A DNA stretch of 64,000 bases from Adenanthera pavonina (lineage: Eukaryota; Streptophyta; Magnoliopsida; Fabales; Fabaceae). The position numbers and the translations under genes were made by a program. The stretch is taken from contig JAIVEN010000012.1 of NCBI GenBank assembly GCA_026686845.1, positions 4,528,501 through 4,592,500 of the forward strand. The letters run 5' to 3'. Below, in pieces: positions 21,126 through 33,019 of the stretch. The notes below the pieces were generated by a model that was not told the origin of the DNA, ran no database searches, and was given only the letters and a program-made list of their open reading frames with translations. Position 1 is the first letter of the stretch, and each line of letters opens with the position of its first letter.

Positions 21126-24071
21126 TAGTCATTTCTATCATCTAAAAATAGGCTTTCTAGACAGTTATTTTTTGCTTTTTTTAGCGGTCATAAACCGCCT
21201 ACTATTAGAGCGCTATAAAGAATGGGTGACTTTTGTAGGCGGTTAACCGCCAACAAAAGTGGACTTTTATAGCCGGTTATATTGATAACCGCCTACAAAG
21301 GGCATCCTTTTGTCTTGAAAAGAGGCCTTTTACAGGCGGTTATCCAGATAACCGCCTACAAAGGGTATCCAATTTTTTAAAAAAAAATTTTGATACTAGA
21401 TTAATCCAATATCAAAATATATACAACATACTAAACCCATTATCGAAAAAAACAATTATTATATTAATAAATATTTACAAATCAACATCAATTTTATTAA
21501 TAAACCAAAGAAATTACATACACTAATTTACAAAAGCAAAAAATGGAAAAAATAAAGCCTAGGATACAACCTAAACAATCAAGGAAAAAAACTTAATATA
21601 CAATCTAACAAAAACCATAACAAGTAGCTGTCTTTTATACATATGGGCATGCTTATAATAACACATAATAAAATAAAATACAAAAACTGAGAAAGAAAGA
21701 TACTTAGTTCCAAAAGTAGTACTCATACTTACATCCACAGATCTTCCAATATTAGGAGCATATTCTTCTCTTGCTCCAACCTCTTAGATAGACAAGGAGC
21801 TCTTGCACTGATGATAAATTCCAAACAAGGCTGAAGATGCTAAGAGCCACTACTTTCTTGTGTGAGCATGAATCCCAAGCATCTCTGAATCTTCCAACCC
21901 AAAAATTTGCTTCATGCAAAATGTTTAACATTCATTAGATTAATTAATAAATACTCAATCAACACCACTTTGGGAAGTAAGCTAGTTGTTACATGTACAA
22001 TAAAAGTAAAAAATCTTCTCTAAAGACAATGTTAAAACCAGGGTTGACTTATCTTTAAAACAATTTTCTCACTCTAGATTAAGAGAGGAGCAGAGGGGAC
22101 CATTTTAGAACTTTAATGGGAGGGAGCCCATAAGGACAAGGCTTGGGTTTTAGAACCCAATAAATAGATGTATAGACATGACATCGACTATTTTGAAGCT
22201 TTGAACTTTTGGGAGTGCCAAGTTTGACATATCATGACCTATGATGTGGAGGACCATTATGATCCCATAGTTGTGTTACTAAAGATCAATTCAAGTGGCA
22301 AGGGGTAAACAAGAAAACCCAATTATTGTTGGGCCCAAAAGCAGTAAAATGTTCTCTTCTCCCAGATTCTTTAATTTTTTTAGATACATTCTCCCAAGTT
22401 CTTTTATTCAGAACAAAAATCTCTAACCATTTCCAAAATTAATTCTATCTTTCCCCCAACGAATAAGATTAAAAACATATAAATAAATAGGTTAAGTTAT
22501 AGGACACTACTAGTGAGAAATGGAGTTAGTAATACTGCATTTATTTCAGTATTTTGACTGATGTTCTGTAGTCTTACCCTCAGTTTTAGAAAACAAAACA
22601 AGTTTTCCATAGCAAAGGCTAAATAGACCTCATAATTTTGCAATATGAGAGGGATATTAAACATTATCATAGAATTGAAATGTTAAGAAAAAAAAGCAAA
22701 TCTCATTCTAGAGATTGCACAAGGAAGCCAAATCATTTCACTACCCTTGGCTCAAAGAACTTGATTCCCTGCATCAATGACAAATCCATCCTATAGCCAT
22801 TTTGATGCCTCTAGAGATGTACAAACATTTTTAGCTCACATATATAAAATGAACAAATCAAAAAGTTCTCAAGTCTTGACAAAAGCAGAATAAAAACTCA
22901 GTTTGCTTGTGTGTCCAACAAAACCAGAAAATTCAAGGTGAAGATACTGAAATTACCTCAGAACTCATTGCAATTATTCCTTTTCCTAATCCCTTTAGTT
23001 TGGTGCTTCATTGGTTCTATGCTGTTCAAATAACAGTTTCAAGATCACTAAGTTTAGGCTTTAAATCACATGTATAGAGCATCCAAAATAATACACCAGT
23101 AACAAGTGAAAACAAAAAAAGAAAACATATTTGATCTGGAAAGGCAATTAACAAGTGAAAATCTTAATGTTATAACCAACTAAAATTCTACGAAATAGGT
23201 GATGAGGTGGGATATGTATATATATATATTCTAAGATTCACAAATGCACTGATGACTACTCCAACCAAAAAACATGAAGGGTGTTACACTAGAGAATTAA
23301 AAAAGAACCAAAGAGAAAGGTACAATGGAATTCATTTCAGCAACCACAAAACAATTACAAGTCTTACTACCATCATTTATCGACTATAACACTAATGCAA
23401 AATTGTATTAAAAAAAAGAGAATAATGCAAACTAGGTCAGGCAGTTATTTCAAACCACATGAAATCACAACCAACTCTATTGTTATTACTAACTAATTGC
23501 TCCAACTTCTTTTATTAACAGCTAACTTTCATGTAACAATTCATTATCATAATCTTTGACAAGTTCCTAAACAGAGAGAAAGACATAAAATTTACCCAAG
23601 GTATGATGATAGGCCGATAGGTCGCAATTATCTTTTTTCTGCTTCTAATATATAATTAGTGATGATGAAACTAATCCTGAAACAAGCATAGAGACATATA
23701 ATATAGGTACAAACAATATAGTCTTCTACACCAATGTCCAGCCTCATTTATTATTCACTTAGAAGTCAAATTATGAATTAATTTGAATATATTAAAAAAA
23801 TACTTTGGTCATCAATATCTCTAGTTATCATCGAACATATTAAGGGATAAATATCATGCAAGAATGCAGTAAGGAGTTCAAGGATCATATATATATATAT
23901 ATACTAATTAACCCTAATTAGCTTAAAAAGCAAAGAGGGCTATATCATATAGCCTATATGCGTGTTCTCTTCTCTATATAATCTCTTTTTCAGACTCATT
24001 TAAGCATGCGAAACTTCATGGAAGTTACATTGAACCATACCCCACCCATATGATTGCAAACTTCAAGGAAA

Positions 24072-24182
24072 TGCCTTGCTTGTGTCATATATGCAATTCT
24101 TTGTCGAGGATCAGCAAGCATGGGAAAGAGACCTCTTACAATACGGGATTGCCTTGCTTGTGTCATATATGCAATTCTTTGT
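24072..24182. repeat. Exact 33-bp direct repeat, 78 bp apart
   Basis: The word tgccttgcttgtgtcatata plus the next 13 bases occurs at 24072-24104 and again, identically, at 24150-24182. The 45 bp between are not repeated. It sits in an open minus-strand frame (24238-23996) and gives QRIAYMTQAR twice in the protein, but that frame is not a known family. Confidence 0.85.
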
Positions 24183-24699
24183 AAGTTTGGATAATGGACT
24201 CTCTCAATCAAATAAATGCAAAATGCATCAATAATCATAGTTCAATGGAATAAGCATGTGTCCATGCCAATAAATCATATCATCTTTCCAAGCTCAATAC
24301 AATTATTGCTGAATTTCTTTATGATTTAAAAAAAAACGGAAAGTACTTCACTATTACGGGTAAAATTAGGCAACATTTAATTAGAACATCAATATAAGCA
24401 AAATTCAGTGAAGGGTAGCATTGTGAAACCTTTGAAATATTAGTTTTACAATATAAATGGAAATAATAAATGGTTAGGAGTTTATTATATCTAGGACCGT
24501 AAGAGTTTATCATTGTTTAAGGGTCTTCTAGTTATCTCTTGTTGTAATTATTTGGAGTACCAATTGTTCTTAACTGTACAAAGCATAACGAGATTTCAAT
24601 TAGAAAAACATATTTAGTTCGTAGCATCTATTTGTGAGCGAGTGCATATTAATATCATCATAATTCATTGACAAAGTACCTTCGTATATGTGTAACCAA

Positions 24700-24902
24700 A
24701 GCAATTGTTGCCTCATGCTACCACTCAATTGAGCACTTGTGTCTAGTGATGTACATGATTGGTACACCAAGAATCTGCAACTCAGAACCAAGTGCACACA
24801 TTAAGGTCTGGCGTCAACAATGGAAGGAAGAAAACAGTGATTCAATTTACCTTGCGGATTCTTCACTTCAAGTCTTGATCACAAGTTGCAACAATGAAGT
24901 AC
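24700..24902 (-). pseudogene. FCF1 (PIN-domain rRNA-processing protein), last two exons, broken
   Basis: FCF1 is a nucleolar small-subunit processome protein. Exon A (24902-24851) reads YFIVATCDQDLK, stop, RIRK; the family has IVATCDRDLKRRIRK, so one R has become a stop. A canonical intron follows (GTAAATTG ... GAGTTGCAG, 24850-24775). Exon B (24774 down to about 24700) reads ILGVPIMYITRHKCSIEW, stop, HEATIAL; the family has IPGVPIMYITRHKYSIERLPEATIGG. The intron is kept, so this arose from DNA, not from RNA copying. I found no upstream exons. It lies inside the CACTA-type element. Confidence 0.85.
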
Positions 24903-26615
24903 CTAAACTACATCCAAAAAAATGATTTGTGTTAAGTAGAATAAAAAGAACAATAAATAAGCAGCAGATACATCTACCCAACCACATTTTAATGAAAATA
25001 CCCACTTGAATCAATTTAAATTGATAGCACTTGGAATTAGTGTTGTTGAGTTCATAAATAAGAAACATCACAATAGAAGAAAGAGAATAAAGCAAACCTA
25101 ACAACCATATACAGCTGCTAAGAGAAAAAAAATTATTATTACTATGAAAACAGATTTTAATGTACCTACAATTTAGATCCAAAATCCTCTAGTGACCAGT
25201 GCATCAAGTTTATTAATCAGACATAAGCATGTGTATCATAGTTTTCAAGCACAGCTTGACCAGAGCTTTTAATAGTAGTATTAGGCTGTTTCAATAATTG
25301 CACATTGGTCACACCCCGCTAAAAGATGATACTACACAAACATAATGGTACATGATATTAAGAACAAATAATTCCACTGCAGCAAAGTAGGCTAGTTTTC
25401 ACATTGATTCCACTGCAGCATAGGTTAGTTTCCATATTAAGAACAAGCAAACTTGCAAATGATATTAAGTATAAAATCATGCTTTACAGGTTTCAGTTCT
25501 GGCAAGCTAACCAACTTATCTGGAAAGAAAGAAGCTTGCATAAATATTAATCATGTACAGACACTGTGATAGTTTTAGGAAACAACAGTGAAGAACATAC
25601 ATAACATGTACTGTGACTAGGAATGACCCCAACACTCCAAGCTATAAAGAGTAGCATGAAAGAAATAAGAGAAGGAAGGACTTGTAGTAAGTGTTCAATT
25701 TTGCAGAAACAACATAGACTGAAGTAATATGAGATCATTTTTAGTCAGAGAATCTATAAAGTTGCAAGCTAGCTAGCGATCTAGCTAGTGAACAAGAAGG
25801 ATATGTAAGTTTTGCAACTGAAGCTACATCAGACCAGCACCATGTGGGTGGATAGATACAAATAGAGATAGATTGATTTTTCCTTTCCTTTTTTCTTGGG
25901 TTTGTTGGTTCAATTTTAATTTTTCCAACTGCAAAAAAAAAAAATGACCGTACCACCTATAGAGGGTGAGCCTAAAAGCCCAGCCTCCCTTCGTGTCCCT
26001 CCATAATACTGTGCATCCCTGCCCTACCTCCCATCCTAAATGCTTTGCACATGCCTGCACGACCCATCAATAATGTGCTTTCAGTTGCAGTGTGATACAA
26101 AAATATATATATATTGGAGATGAACAAAGCCATATTGATACAAAAACTCTAATGTAGACTAATACATCAACTATTTCATTAAGTTATTCCTAAATCCCTT
26201 TGTATTTGTACCAGTACCTATCCAAACAGAAGATCTATAGTAAAAGCAATGGTAGAAAAGAACAAAAAAACTTAAAGAATAAATCATTATAGTACTCAAG
26301 AAAACAAAGCTCTACCAGTTAAATAGCCATTACACCGAGAAATTGTTGTCCGTTTTTTTTTTTTAAATAAGGCTGTATTGGTGATAGAATGCATGGCTAC
26401 CCCACAGAAATTTAATTTAACAAAGGACAATAACAAGGGGAAAAGATACTGAAAATATAAATATTCATGACAAAATACTCTAAAATCCACACTTAAACAC
26501 ATAAAAACAGTAATGGAATTTAGAAAAACTACAAGAAAACACTTGAAAGAAACACTAAGTAGCACAACACATTAGAATTTGAAAATAGCAGATCCACACA
26601 ATCTCATTCAAAAGG
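24903..26615. other. Interior of the CACTA-type element between the FCF1 and FLZ pieces
   Basis: No coding sequence I can support. Several minus-strand ORFs (25547-25738, 25741-25956, 25824-26060, 26296-26565) overlap one another and lack family features. A stretch at about 25960-26080 is less AT-rich than the rest but gives no recognisable protein in any frame. Confidence 0.4.
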
Positions 26616-27376
26616 CTATTTTTCTCCCCAGAACTCTTCTGTAATTCTTTCCATACCTTTTCCACAGAATTCTCCCAACCATATACTCAGTAACCACCAA
26701 TTTCTCTCTCCCAACTCATCTTGCATAACTTTCTTAACCACCTTCTCTGTCCTCTCATCTTGAATCACTTGTTGCTGACGACATCATAGACTGCAGAAAT
26801 CACTATCACCCTGCAAATTATATTAAATATCTACAACCCATTGTTTAACCCTCAATTGAGATTTCAATATCCAAAGGATGACAAAACCAAGTCCATATCA
26901 TTCATGAAGACAAGCACAATATACAACGCCACCAAATTAGATCTCGCTCATGGTAAATTTGGAGGTATCTCTAAATGTTCCCCAATAAAGGGGAAAATGA
27001 TTTTTAAACCCAAGGGGGAGTGAAGTTATAATTAACCAAAACAAATTGGAAAGACGTAAAGTAGATGGGAAAGAGCAAGAAGTGTATATGTATACCTATA
27101 CATGTAGATGTCACGGTTGGGAACCAAGCGACGTTTGTAGCGAGAGCAAGCATGAAGGAAGTTAGCAATCTCCATAGAATCAGAGGAATGCCTTCTATTG
27201 GAGCCATCTGGTTGTTTGCGTGGCATATTAGACGATCTCTGCCGGTTAGGGTTAGGGTTAGGAGGGTTCTTAGGGTCATTTGGAGGAACATTTGGGGTGG
27301 CATTCAGATCAAAGGTAATCTTCAACATGCTGGCGGTTCTCGTCATTGGAGGACGAGGTCTCTTTCCCAAAGACAT
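26616..27376 (-). pseudogene. FLZ-domain (DUF581) zinc-finger protein, two-exon pseudogene
   Basis: FLZ proteins are plant SnRK1-linked adaptors. Exon 1 (27376-27096) starts MSLGKRPRPPMTRTASM, then KITFDLN, a spacer with PNPNPN, and the first half of the FLZ finger: MEIANFLHACSRYKRRLVPN and RDIYMYR. The family has C-x2-C here; the second Cys is Tyr (CSRY). The intron starts GTATAC and ends TTTGCAG. Exon 2 (26810-26616) holds GDSDFCSL, stop, CRQQQVIQDERTE, matching the second half of the finger, but one base short at the junction and with a stop in it. It is therefore a pseudogene. It lies next to the right end of the CACTA-type element. Confidence 0.85.
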
Positions 27377-27790
27377 GTCGTCGTTGATAGTTTTTGTAGA
27401 TTTGGGTCAAGAGAGTAGCAGCAGAGCGCTACTACGTAGTGCTTCTTCTACAACTGGTGGTTGGTCGAAGAAGGAAGAGAGGTTGGGGGAGGCGAACATA
27501 GAGTTATGGGGAAGAAAAGGGGAATGCCGGCAAGCCACAGAACTCGGGCATTAACACGATGGCTGGAGGAGAGAGAGCTTGCATTAAAACATTGGGCAAA
27601 ACACGGTGGAGAGAGATTCAAGGAGAGGTGGCAGGGTAGAGTCCTATGCAGACGAACACGCTGGCAACGAACAGTGGAAAGGGATTTGACGGGAGGGAAG
27701 GAGATTGAGACGAGCTTGAACAAGTAGGGCAAAACACGATCGAGATGAAATAGCTAATGTTTTAAGCAGATTATGTTCGAGATGGATCAG
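27377..27790. other. Upstream region of the FLZ pseudogene
   Basis: Relatively G- and C-rich sequence that probably represents the former 5' UTR and promoter of the FLZ gene. The ORFs on both strands (27198-27554 plus, 27448-27732 minus, 27461-27727 plus) overlap fully and none has family features. Confidence 0.45.
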
Positions 27791-28053
27791 TAAGTCCTAA
27801 AAGGAAGACTATAGTAGGCGGTTTTATGCTAAAACTGCCCACTAAAATACTTTTAGTAAGCGGTTCTCTCGAAATATCACCTACTAAAGATTTCAACAAA
27901 TTAATTTAATTTTTTATTTTTAATTTATATAATATCTTTGTAGGTGGTTATTAAAATAACCACCTACTATTTTAACCTACCTCACTTTTATATGCATTTA
28001 TTCAAATAACCACATACTTTTAGGTGTCTATAAAACCCAAATCTAGTATAGTG

Positions 28054-29718
28054 CTTCCTGTGTAAAAGAAGAATGTAAGAAAATAGTAATCATTAGAGTA
28101 AATGCAAAATGCAATAAGAATCTTTGGTTATTATATTTAAAAAAAAAAATAAAAAGTCTCAAGTTAGGACTTCAGACCACAAAACAATAATAACCGGGAT
28201 GAAAAAACTTTTAGGCTCCACATTGAATAATTGCCAATCAGAAAAAGTAGTGTGTAAATCTTGTTTCCAGCTCCAAGCAATATTTTGAGCTCACTGATGT
28301 TTTAGCTAAAACTAAAGCACGAAGTCAATGACATAAAATCTTATCAACTACTTTATTTTCTACCTTATACTCACATACTTTATTATTTAATCTAATACTT
28401 ACTGTGCAAAATTTGTACTATACATCACACTAGAATCGTTAGTGTGTATGTTGATCTGGTCTGTAAGACTTTCAAGTTAGTTAAATTAACAACCATCAAT
28501 TCACACGTGAGTAAGAATGTAGTCCTTTGAACCACCAATTCACTAAAAGCTTTGCAAACTCACAAGAAGACTTGTCTGACATATAGCCTTTAATTTATAC
28601 CAATATAACAGTAATAATTTCAAAACAGTCTGAATGTCCCATTCAAACAGAACCAATTTGACCCCACAATGCAGAAGAGGCAACATAAGAACAATAAAAT
28701 GGGGAAAAGAAATAAGGACATGAAAAGTCAAAAGTTTTGTAATACAATCCCATGGTAATAGTTATTTATTCTAGCTTTTCAGTGTCAGGGAGAGAGGTAG
28801 ATAAATGGTAATCACAAGATGAAGTCAACTAATTCCATTCATATGATGTGTGCAAATGGAATGCAAACATATTTTGTCAACTAACATCTAGTAACAATCA
28901 CTCATTACTCATTAACAATATCTGGTACCAACTGTTAAATTAATTATTTTGTAACTAGGCTTCCTATTAACAAAACCCCAATGTTGGAGAGTAATAAAAA
29001 GGGAAAAAATGAGGGGCACAATAATCTACAAGTATTATCTGGTGGATAATCTCAGATTGTCTGCATAATGTTATGCTTCAGCCTTGAAGGTTAGAAAAAT
29101 GACAGGGATAATGATTAAGTACATATAACCAGAAAATTTCCAGTGTATAGCACTATTGAGCTAAATTACATTAAAACCTTTAAGGAAGCTTAGTTGGCTA
29201 GTGCATGCGGAAGCTTAATATTTTCTTTCTTTATAAGCATTAGAAACTTAAATCAATAACTCCAGGGCACCACATATACAAATCATCCAACAAAAGTCAA
29301 GCATCTCCATCTCAACGAATATAAGGCATGCGGAAGCATTCGAAATTACAACGAAAAGCATAAAACTAATTGAAACTCGAACTCGAGAGAATCCCGAGCA
29401 ATCAATCGAAAAATAGGACCAGCGAGTGATGTGAAATATTACCGGAAGAAAGAAAAAGAAGAAACTTCTGAGAAATATTGTCGAAGGGACGAAGCTCAAT
29501 TACAGCACATTAACCACAGAGGCTCCGATTCTACGCGAGTGAAGAGGAGCTTCTGCAATCTGCGTTCTAGCCGAAGAAAGAAGCATAATGTCGTTTCCTT
29601 TCAGAAATTAAGCTCAAAGGCTATCGCCGAACGTTGGTGCATCTCCTTCTATTTTCTTTTTATTTGTTGTTTAAAAAATATTATTTATTCTTTCAATAAT
29701 TACCTCTACTATGTTTTA
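28054..29718. other. Non-coding stretch with a UTR/promoter-like end
   Basis: I see no gene. The part at about 29330-29640 is less AT-rich and looks like promoter and 5' UTR sequence of a plant gene read to the left, but no coding exon follows on that strand. The ORF at 29431-29736 is made of biased residues and matches nothing. Confidence 0.4.
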
Positions 29719-30943
29719 GGAGAAATTACTATTTGAGACCAAGATAAATAATTAGTTAAATTATAGAACCTATAATTTATGAAATTAAAAAAACAGACTA
29801 AGGGTCCTAAAATGTAAATAATTTCACTATCTCCTAGCCAAAAAAAAATTTAGTATCAAATTAGTGAAATCTCTTAAGTTTCTATCTCCTCCCCACTCTT
29901 ACACTTCCCAGTAACTGGTCAATGGTTGGTCAATGTTGACCGGCAATCTATCAATGCTGATCAATGATCATTGGCATCTTGTGATTTTGCAAATTCTTTC
30001 CTAAAAATTTACAATTTGCTTATTTAAGGTTGCAATTTTTTTCCCAATTTTTATTATCAATAGTTACTGTAGTGATTTATAATTTTCTTTTTTAAAATTT
30101 TTACTTAATTACTCTAAATTTATAATTTATTTTCCAAAATTTTACCATGAATTGTTCTAATGATTTGTAATTTCTTTTTCCAGATTTTGCAGTTTGCTTG
30201 TTTTGAATTTGCAACTTGTTTATCTAAATTTTAACTATGAATTGTTTCAATACTTTATAACTTTTTTTCTAAGATTTTTCAATTTACTCTAAAATTGCAA
30301 CTCAATTTCCAAATTTTTACTATAAAAATAATTGAAAACATTTAATAGTTAAAATTTAATTATTTCATATTAAAGATTTGAAATATGACTTGCAAATTTA
30401 AAGGAAGGAAATTACAAATCCTTGAAAGGAAATTGTAAAGTATTAAAACAATTCATGATTAAAATTTGGAAAATTGAGTTGTAAATTTAGAGTAAATAAA
30501 TTATAAAATTTGGAGAGAGAAAAAAGAAAGTTACAATCCACTAAGACAATTTATGGTAAAATTTTGAAAAATAAGTTACAAATTTATAGCAATCAAGTTA
30601 TAAATTTGGAAAAAGGTAGTTGCAAATCACTATAGTAACTATTAATTTTAAATATTGAGAAATTGAGTTACAAATTTAAAGTAAGTTACAAATTTCGAAG
30701 AAGGAATTTGCAAAATCATCTGCTACTATAAACTATTGACTAGCTTTGACAAATCATTGGCTGGTGTTGATTAGCTATTGACACCAGTGATGCTGGGAAG
30801 GAGAGAAAAACTAAGGGCATTTTAATAATTTGATGATGGAATTATTTGCATTTTAGGACTCTTGGTCTCTTTTTCCAATTTAATCAACTACAGGTCCTAA
30901 AATTTATTAAATTACTTATTTTGGTCTTAAAAAGTAAATCCCC
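29719..30943. mobile_element. Foldback-type element with long inverted-repeat arms (about 1.2 kb)
   Basis: The left end ggagaaattactatttgaga and following (tagttaaattatagaacc ... gggtcctaaaatgtaaataatt) is matched in reverse complement by the right end (ggatttactttttaagacca ... gagtcctaaaatgcaaataatt). The pairing continues inward to near the centre: the block ttgcaaattctttc at about 29987 pairs with gaaggaatttgcaa at about 30698. The arms contain degenerate repeats of aatttacaa/ttgcaactt words. A possible 9-bp duplication tatgtttta / tattttttt is weak (7 of 9). The ends suggest a Mutator-like origin; that is inference. Confidence 0.8.
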
Positions 30944-31690
30944 ATATTTTTTTATATTTATCACAAAAAATAAATAAATAAAGAACAAGAATGTCCTTAT
31001 TGACCAATAACCAAGAACAAAAAGCCTTATTCAGCTATTAAGAGATATCGATTACATGGATTTTATGATATTATTATACTGTATCAAAAACTAAAAGGAA
31101 AAATTCATTTCAATGATCTCCATGTCCCAAAAAAATTAATTTTCGACTGTCGATTGAGAATACCTTGATGCTAAAAAAAAAGTTAACTTTTTCCAATATA
31201 TTATCTATTCAACATTGAGATCCTGTTTCACAATTTCCTTAACTATCATTTTTTGTCTTCCTTACACTTTTTTATTAGGCTAAAATCTATTTAATCAACT
31301 TTTTTTCATTGCTTGACTATGAAGCAATAGAAAAACCCCATGAACCTTGAAAAGTGATGGACCTTCATTTCGTGTTCATCACAATGCGTGGTCATTAATG
31401 CTCATAATTGTGATGAAATTTAAACCATCCAGTTTCACTTTAGATGGTCCAAATTTAATTTTTTTTTATTTTGAGTTTTTAAAATGAAAACATTGTTTTT
31501 TTTAAAATCTAACAAATATAAAATTATCTTTATTTTATATTTTGCACCTAATAAAATAAAAATATATTAAAAATGTGATAATAAAATTTAATTTAATTTG
31601 GATTATCCATTTTTAATATGGTAGATCTAGATTAGTGATGAGTATGTATTTTCATAATAAGCATCTAATGCAAATTCATATTTATTGTGC
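30944..31690. other. AT-rich spacer
   Basis: I see no gene, RNA or clear repeat here. It separates the foldback element from the duplicated block that starts near 31690. Confidence 0.5.
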
Positions 31691-33000
31691 TTACATGCAT
31701 AGAACTAAAAACCGACCCAGGCCGTTTGACCTAGAACTAGTCCTTGATTCGATTTGGTCACATATGAGAATTGGGGGGTTTCAAAATTGGTACAAACTGA
31801 TAAAAAATCAGATTGAAACGGTCCCAGCTTTTTTTTTCATTTTTTAAAATAAAATATTATTTTTAATACTAAGTAGCATTATTTTTGTATGAATTTTTTT
31901 CTATATTATAATATATTATAAGTATTATTATGATACATAATGATTAATAATGATAAATTTACTTCACAAATAATATGAAAATAGAATATCAATTGATTAT
32001 ATTATTAAAAATATATTAATTTATTCACATTCGGTCCAACCCCTATCCGACTACTAAATCTTAAAATGTTATCTTATCCAATTTAATAACCGGTCCAATT
32101 TTTAATTATTTGATTAAATGATTGTCTATTTGGTTTGGTGACATTTATTTTTTTATTTTGCCAACGGCGACACTGTACTTGATGACCAATAATATAGCAG
32201 CATAGGGACGGTGTACGCAGTGACCACTAACATAGAGCTAGTGCGGGAGGAAGAGGAATAATGGACTTTCATAAACCGTGTAAAAATATTCTTCTCTCCA
32301 ACATTTTCAATCTAAAACTGCTTAAGACTGAAAGTTTTGATTTGAAAAACTTTGAAATTTTATTGTTCCCTAAAAAAAAATTTAAGAAACCAGTGAGTTT
32401 CATTTTGTGTGTGTGTATATTGACTCTAAAGCCTAAAAAATTCATAACTTTGCAAAACATGGCTAGCTTCAATGCATAAATTTCCATCACTAGATATAGA
32501 CTTAAATGCTCATTTCACACATTGAGCCATTGGCAATGAAGGTGTTCAACAAATTGTTTAGGATAAGTTCATATATACTCATTTGCTGGATTTAAATACT
32601 AATACAAGAGAATTAATGTTTCATTTTTTTTAATTTGAATTTTGATTGATTAGATTTATTTGAAACTTTTATTTATTTTACTTATAGAAAAATTATTCAT
32701 TTTATCATTCTAATATTAAACAGGATGGAACCTGAATATTTGAGAAATTCAGCAGTAACCGAACTTTCAATCAGGCATATTATTATTTTATTGAATTTGA
32801 ATTTACCTATACTTTTATTTATGTTGTTATTTGTATCTTTTTAATTTTAAAAATTGCATATGCTTCTTGAAAAGCCATCACGGGTGCTCTAAAAATATTT
32901 AATTTTACATATGCTTTTATTTAAACTTAATTTGTTTTGCAGGATTTCTTTTAACCGATTCTAGATTTATTAATTTTACTCAACACACACTTGTATCATT
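31690..33000. repeat. Segmental duplication, copy 1 (partner at about 62465-64000)
   Basis: Nearly the same sequence occurs at 62465-64000 in the same orientation. Shared marks include aaatcaggttgaaacggtcc-like text (31808/62551), cactgtacttgatgaccaat (32170/62920), tagctagtgcgggaggaaga type text (32235/62985) and ggatggaacctgaatatttg (32724/63733). Copy 1 lacks about 250 bp that copy 2 has (63383-63640). No gene is supported in it; the short ORFs at 32261-32490 lie on both strands. Confidence 0.88.
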
Positions 33001-33019
33001 TAACAAAAAATATATAACT

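Larger units (their letters stand above)
21139..28053. mobile_element. CACTA-type non-autonomous element carrying host-gene pieces (Pack-CACTA candidate)
   Basis: The right end, read on the minus strand, is CACTATACTAGATTTGGG. The left end begins catctaaaaataggc, one or two changes from a CACTA start. Both ends carry the palindromic subterminal words typical of this family: taggcggttaaccgcc and ggttatccagataaccgcc on the left (about 21180-21360), gtaggtggttattaaaataa and accacctac on the right (about 27800-28000). The same words occur in the CACTA element at 44823-55300. No TSD match could be shown. Inside are FCF1 and FLZ gene pieces and no transposase. Long stretches (21370-24700, 24903-26615) hold nothing I recognise. 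Confidence 0.6.

Noticed and set aside
25960..26080. Less AT-rich island that might be a further captured exon
   Set aside because: No frame gives a recognisable protein and no convincing splice pair is seen.
27243..27264. Telomere-like (TTAGGG) units: ggttagggttagggttagga
   Set aside because: Only about three units. They are the other strand of the PNPNPN codons in the FLZ exon, so they are coding sequence by chance, not an interstitial telomere.
29431..29736. 101-residue ORF
   Set aside because: It runs from a UTR-like patch into the foldback element; biased composition and no family.
32261..32490. ORFs of 72 and 73 residues on opposite strands, conserved in the 63-kb copy
   Set aside because: Conservation is explained by the recent duplication; indels in the second copy break the frame.
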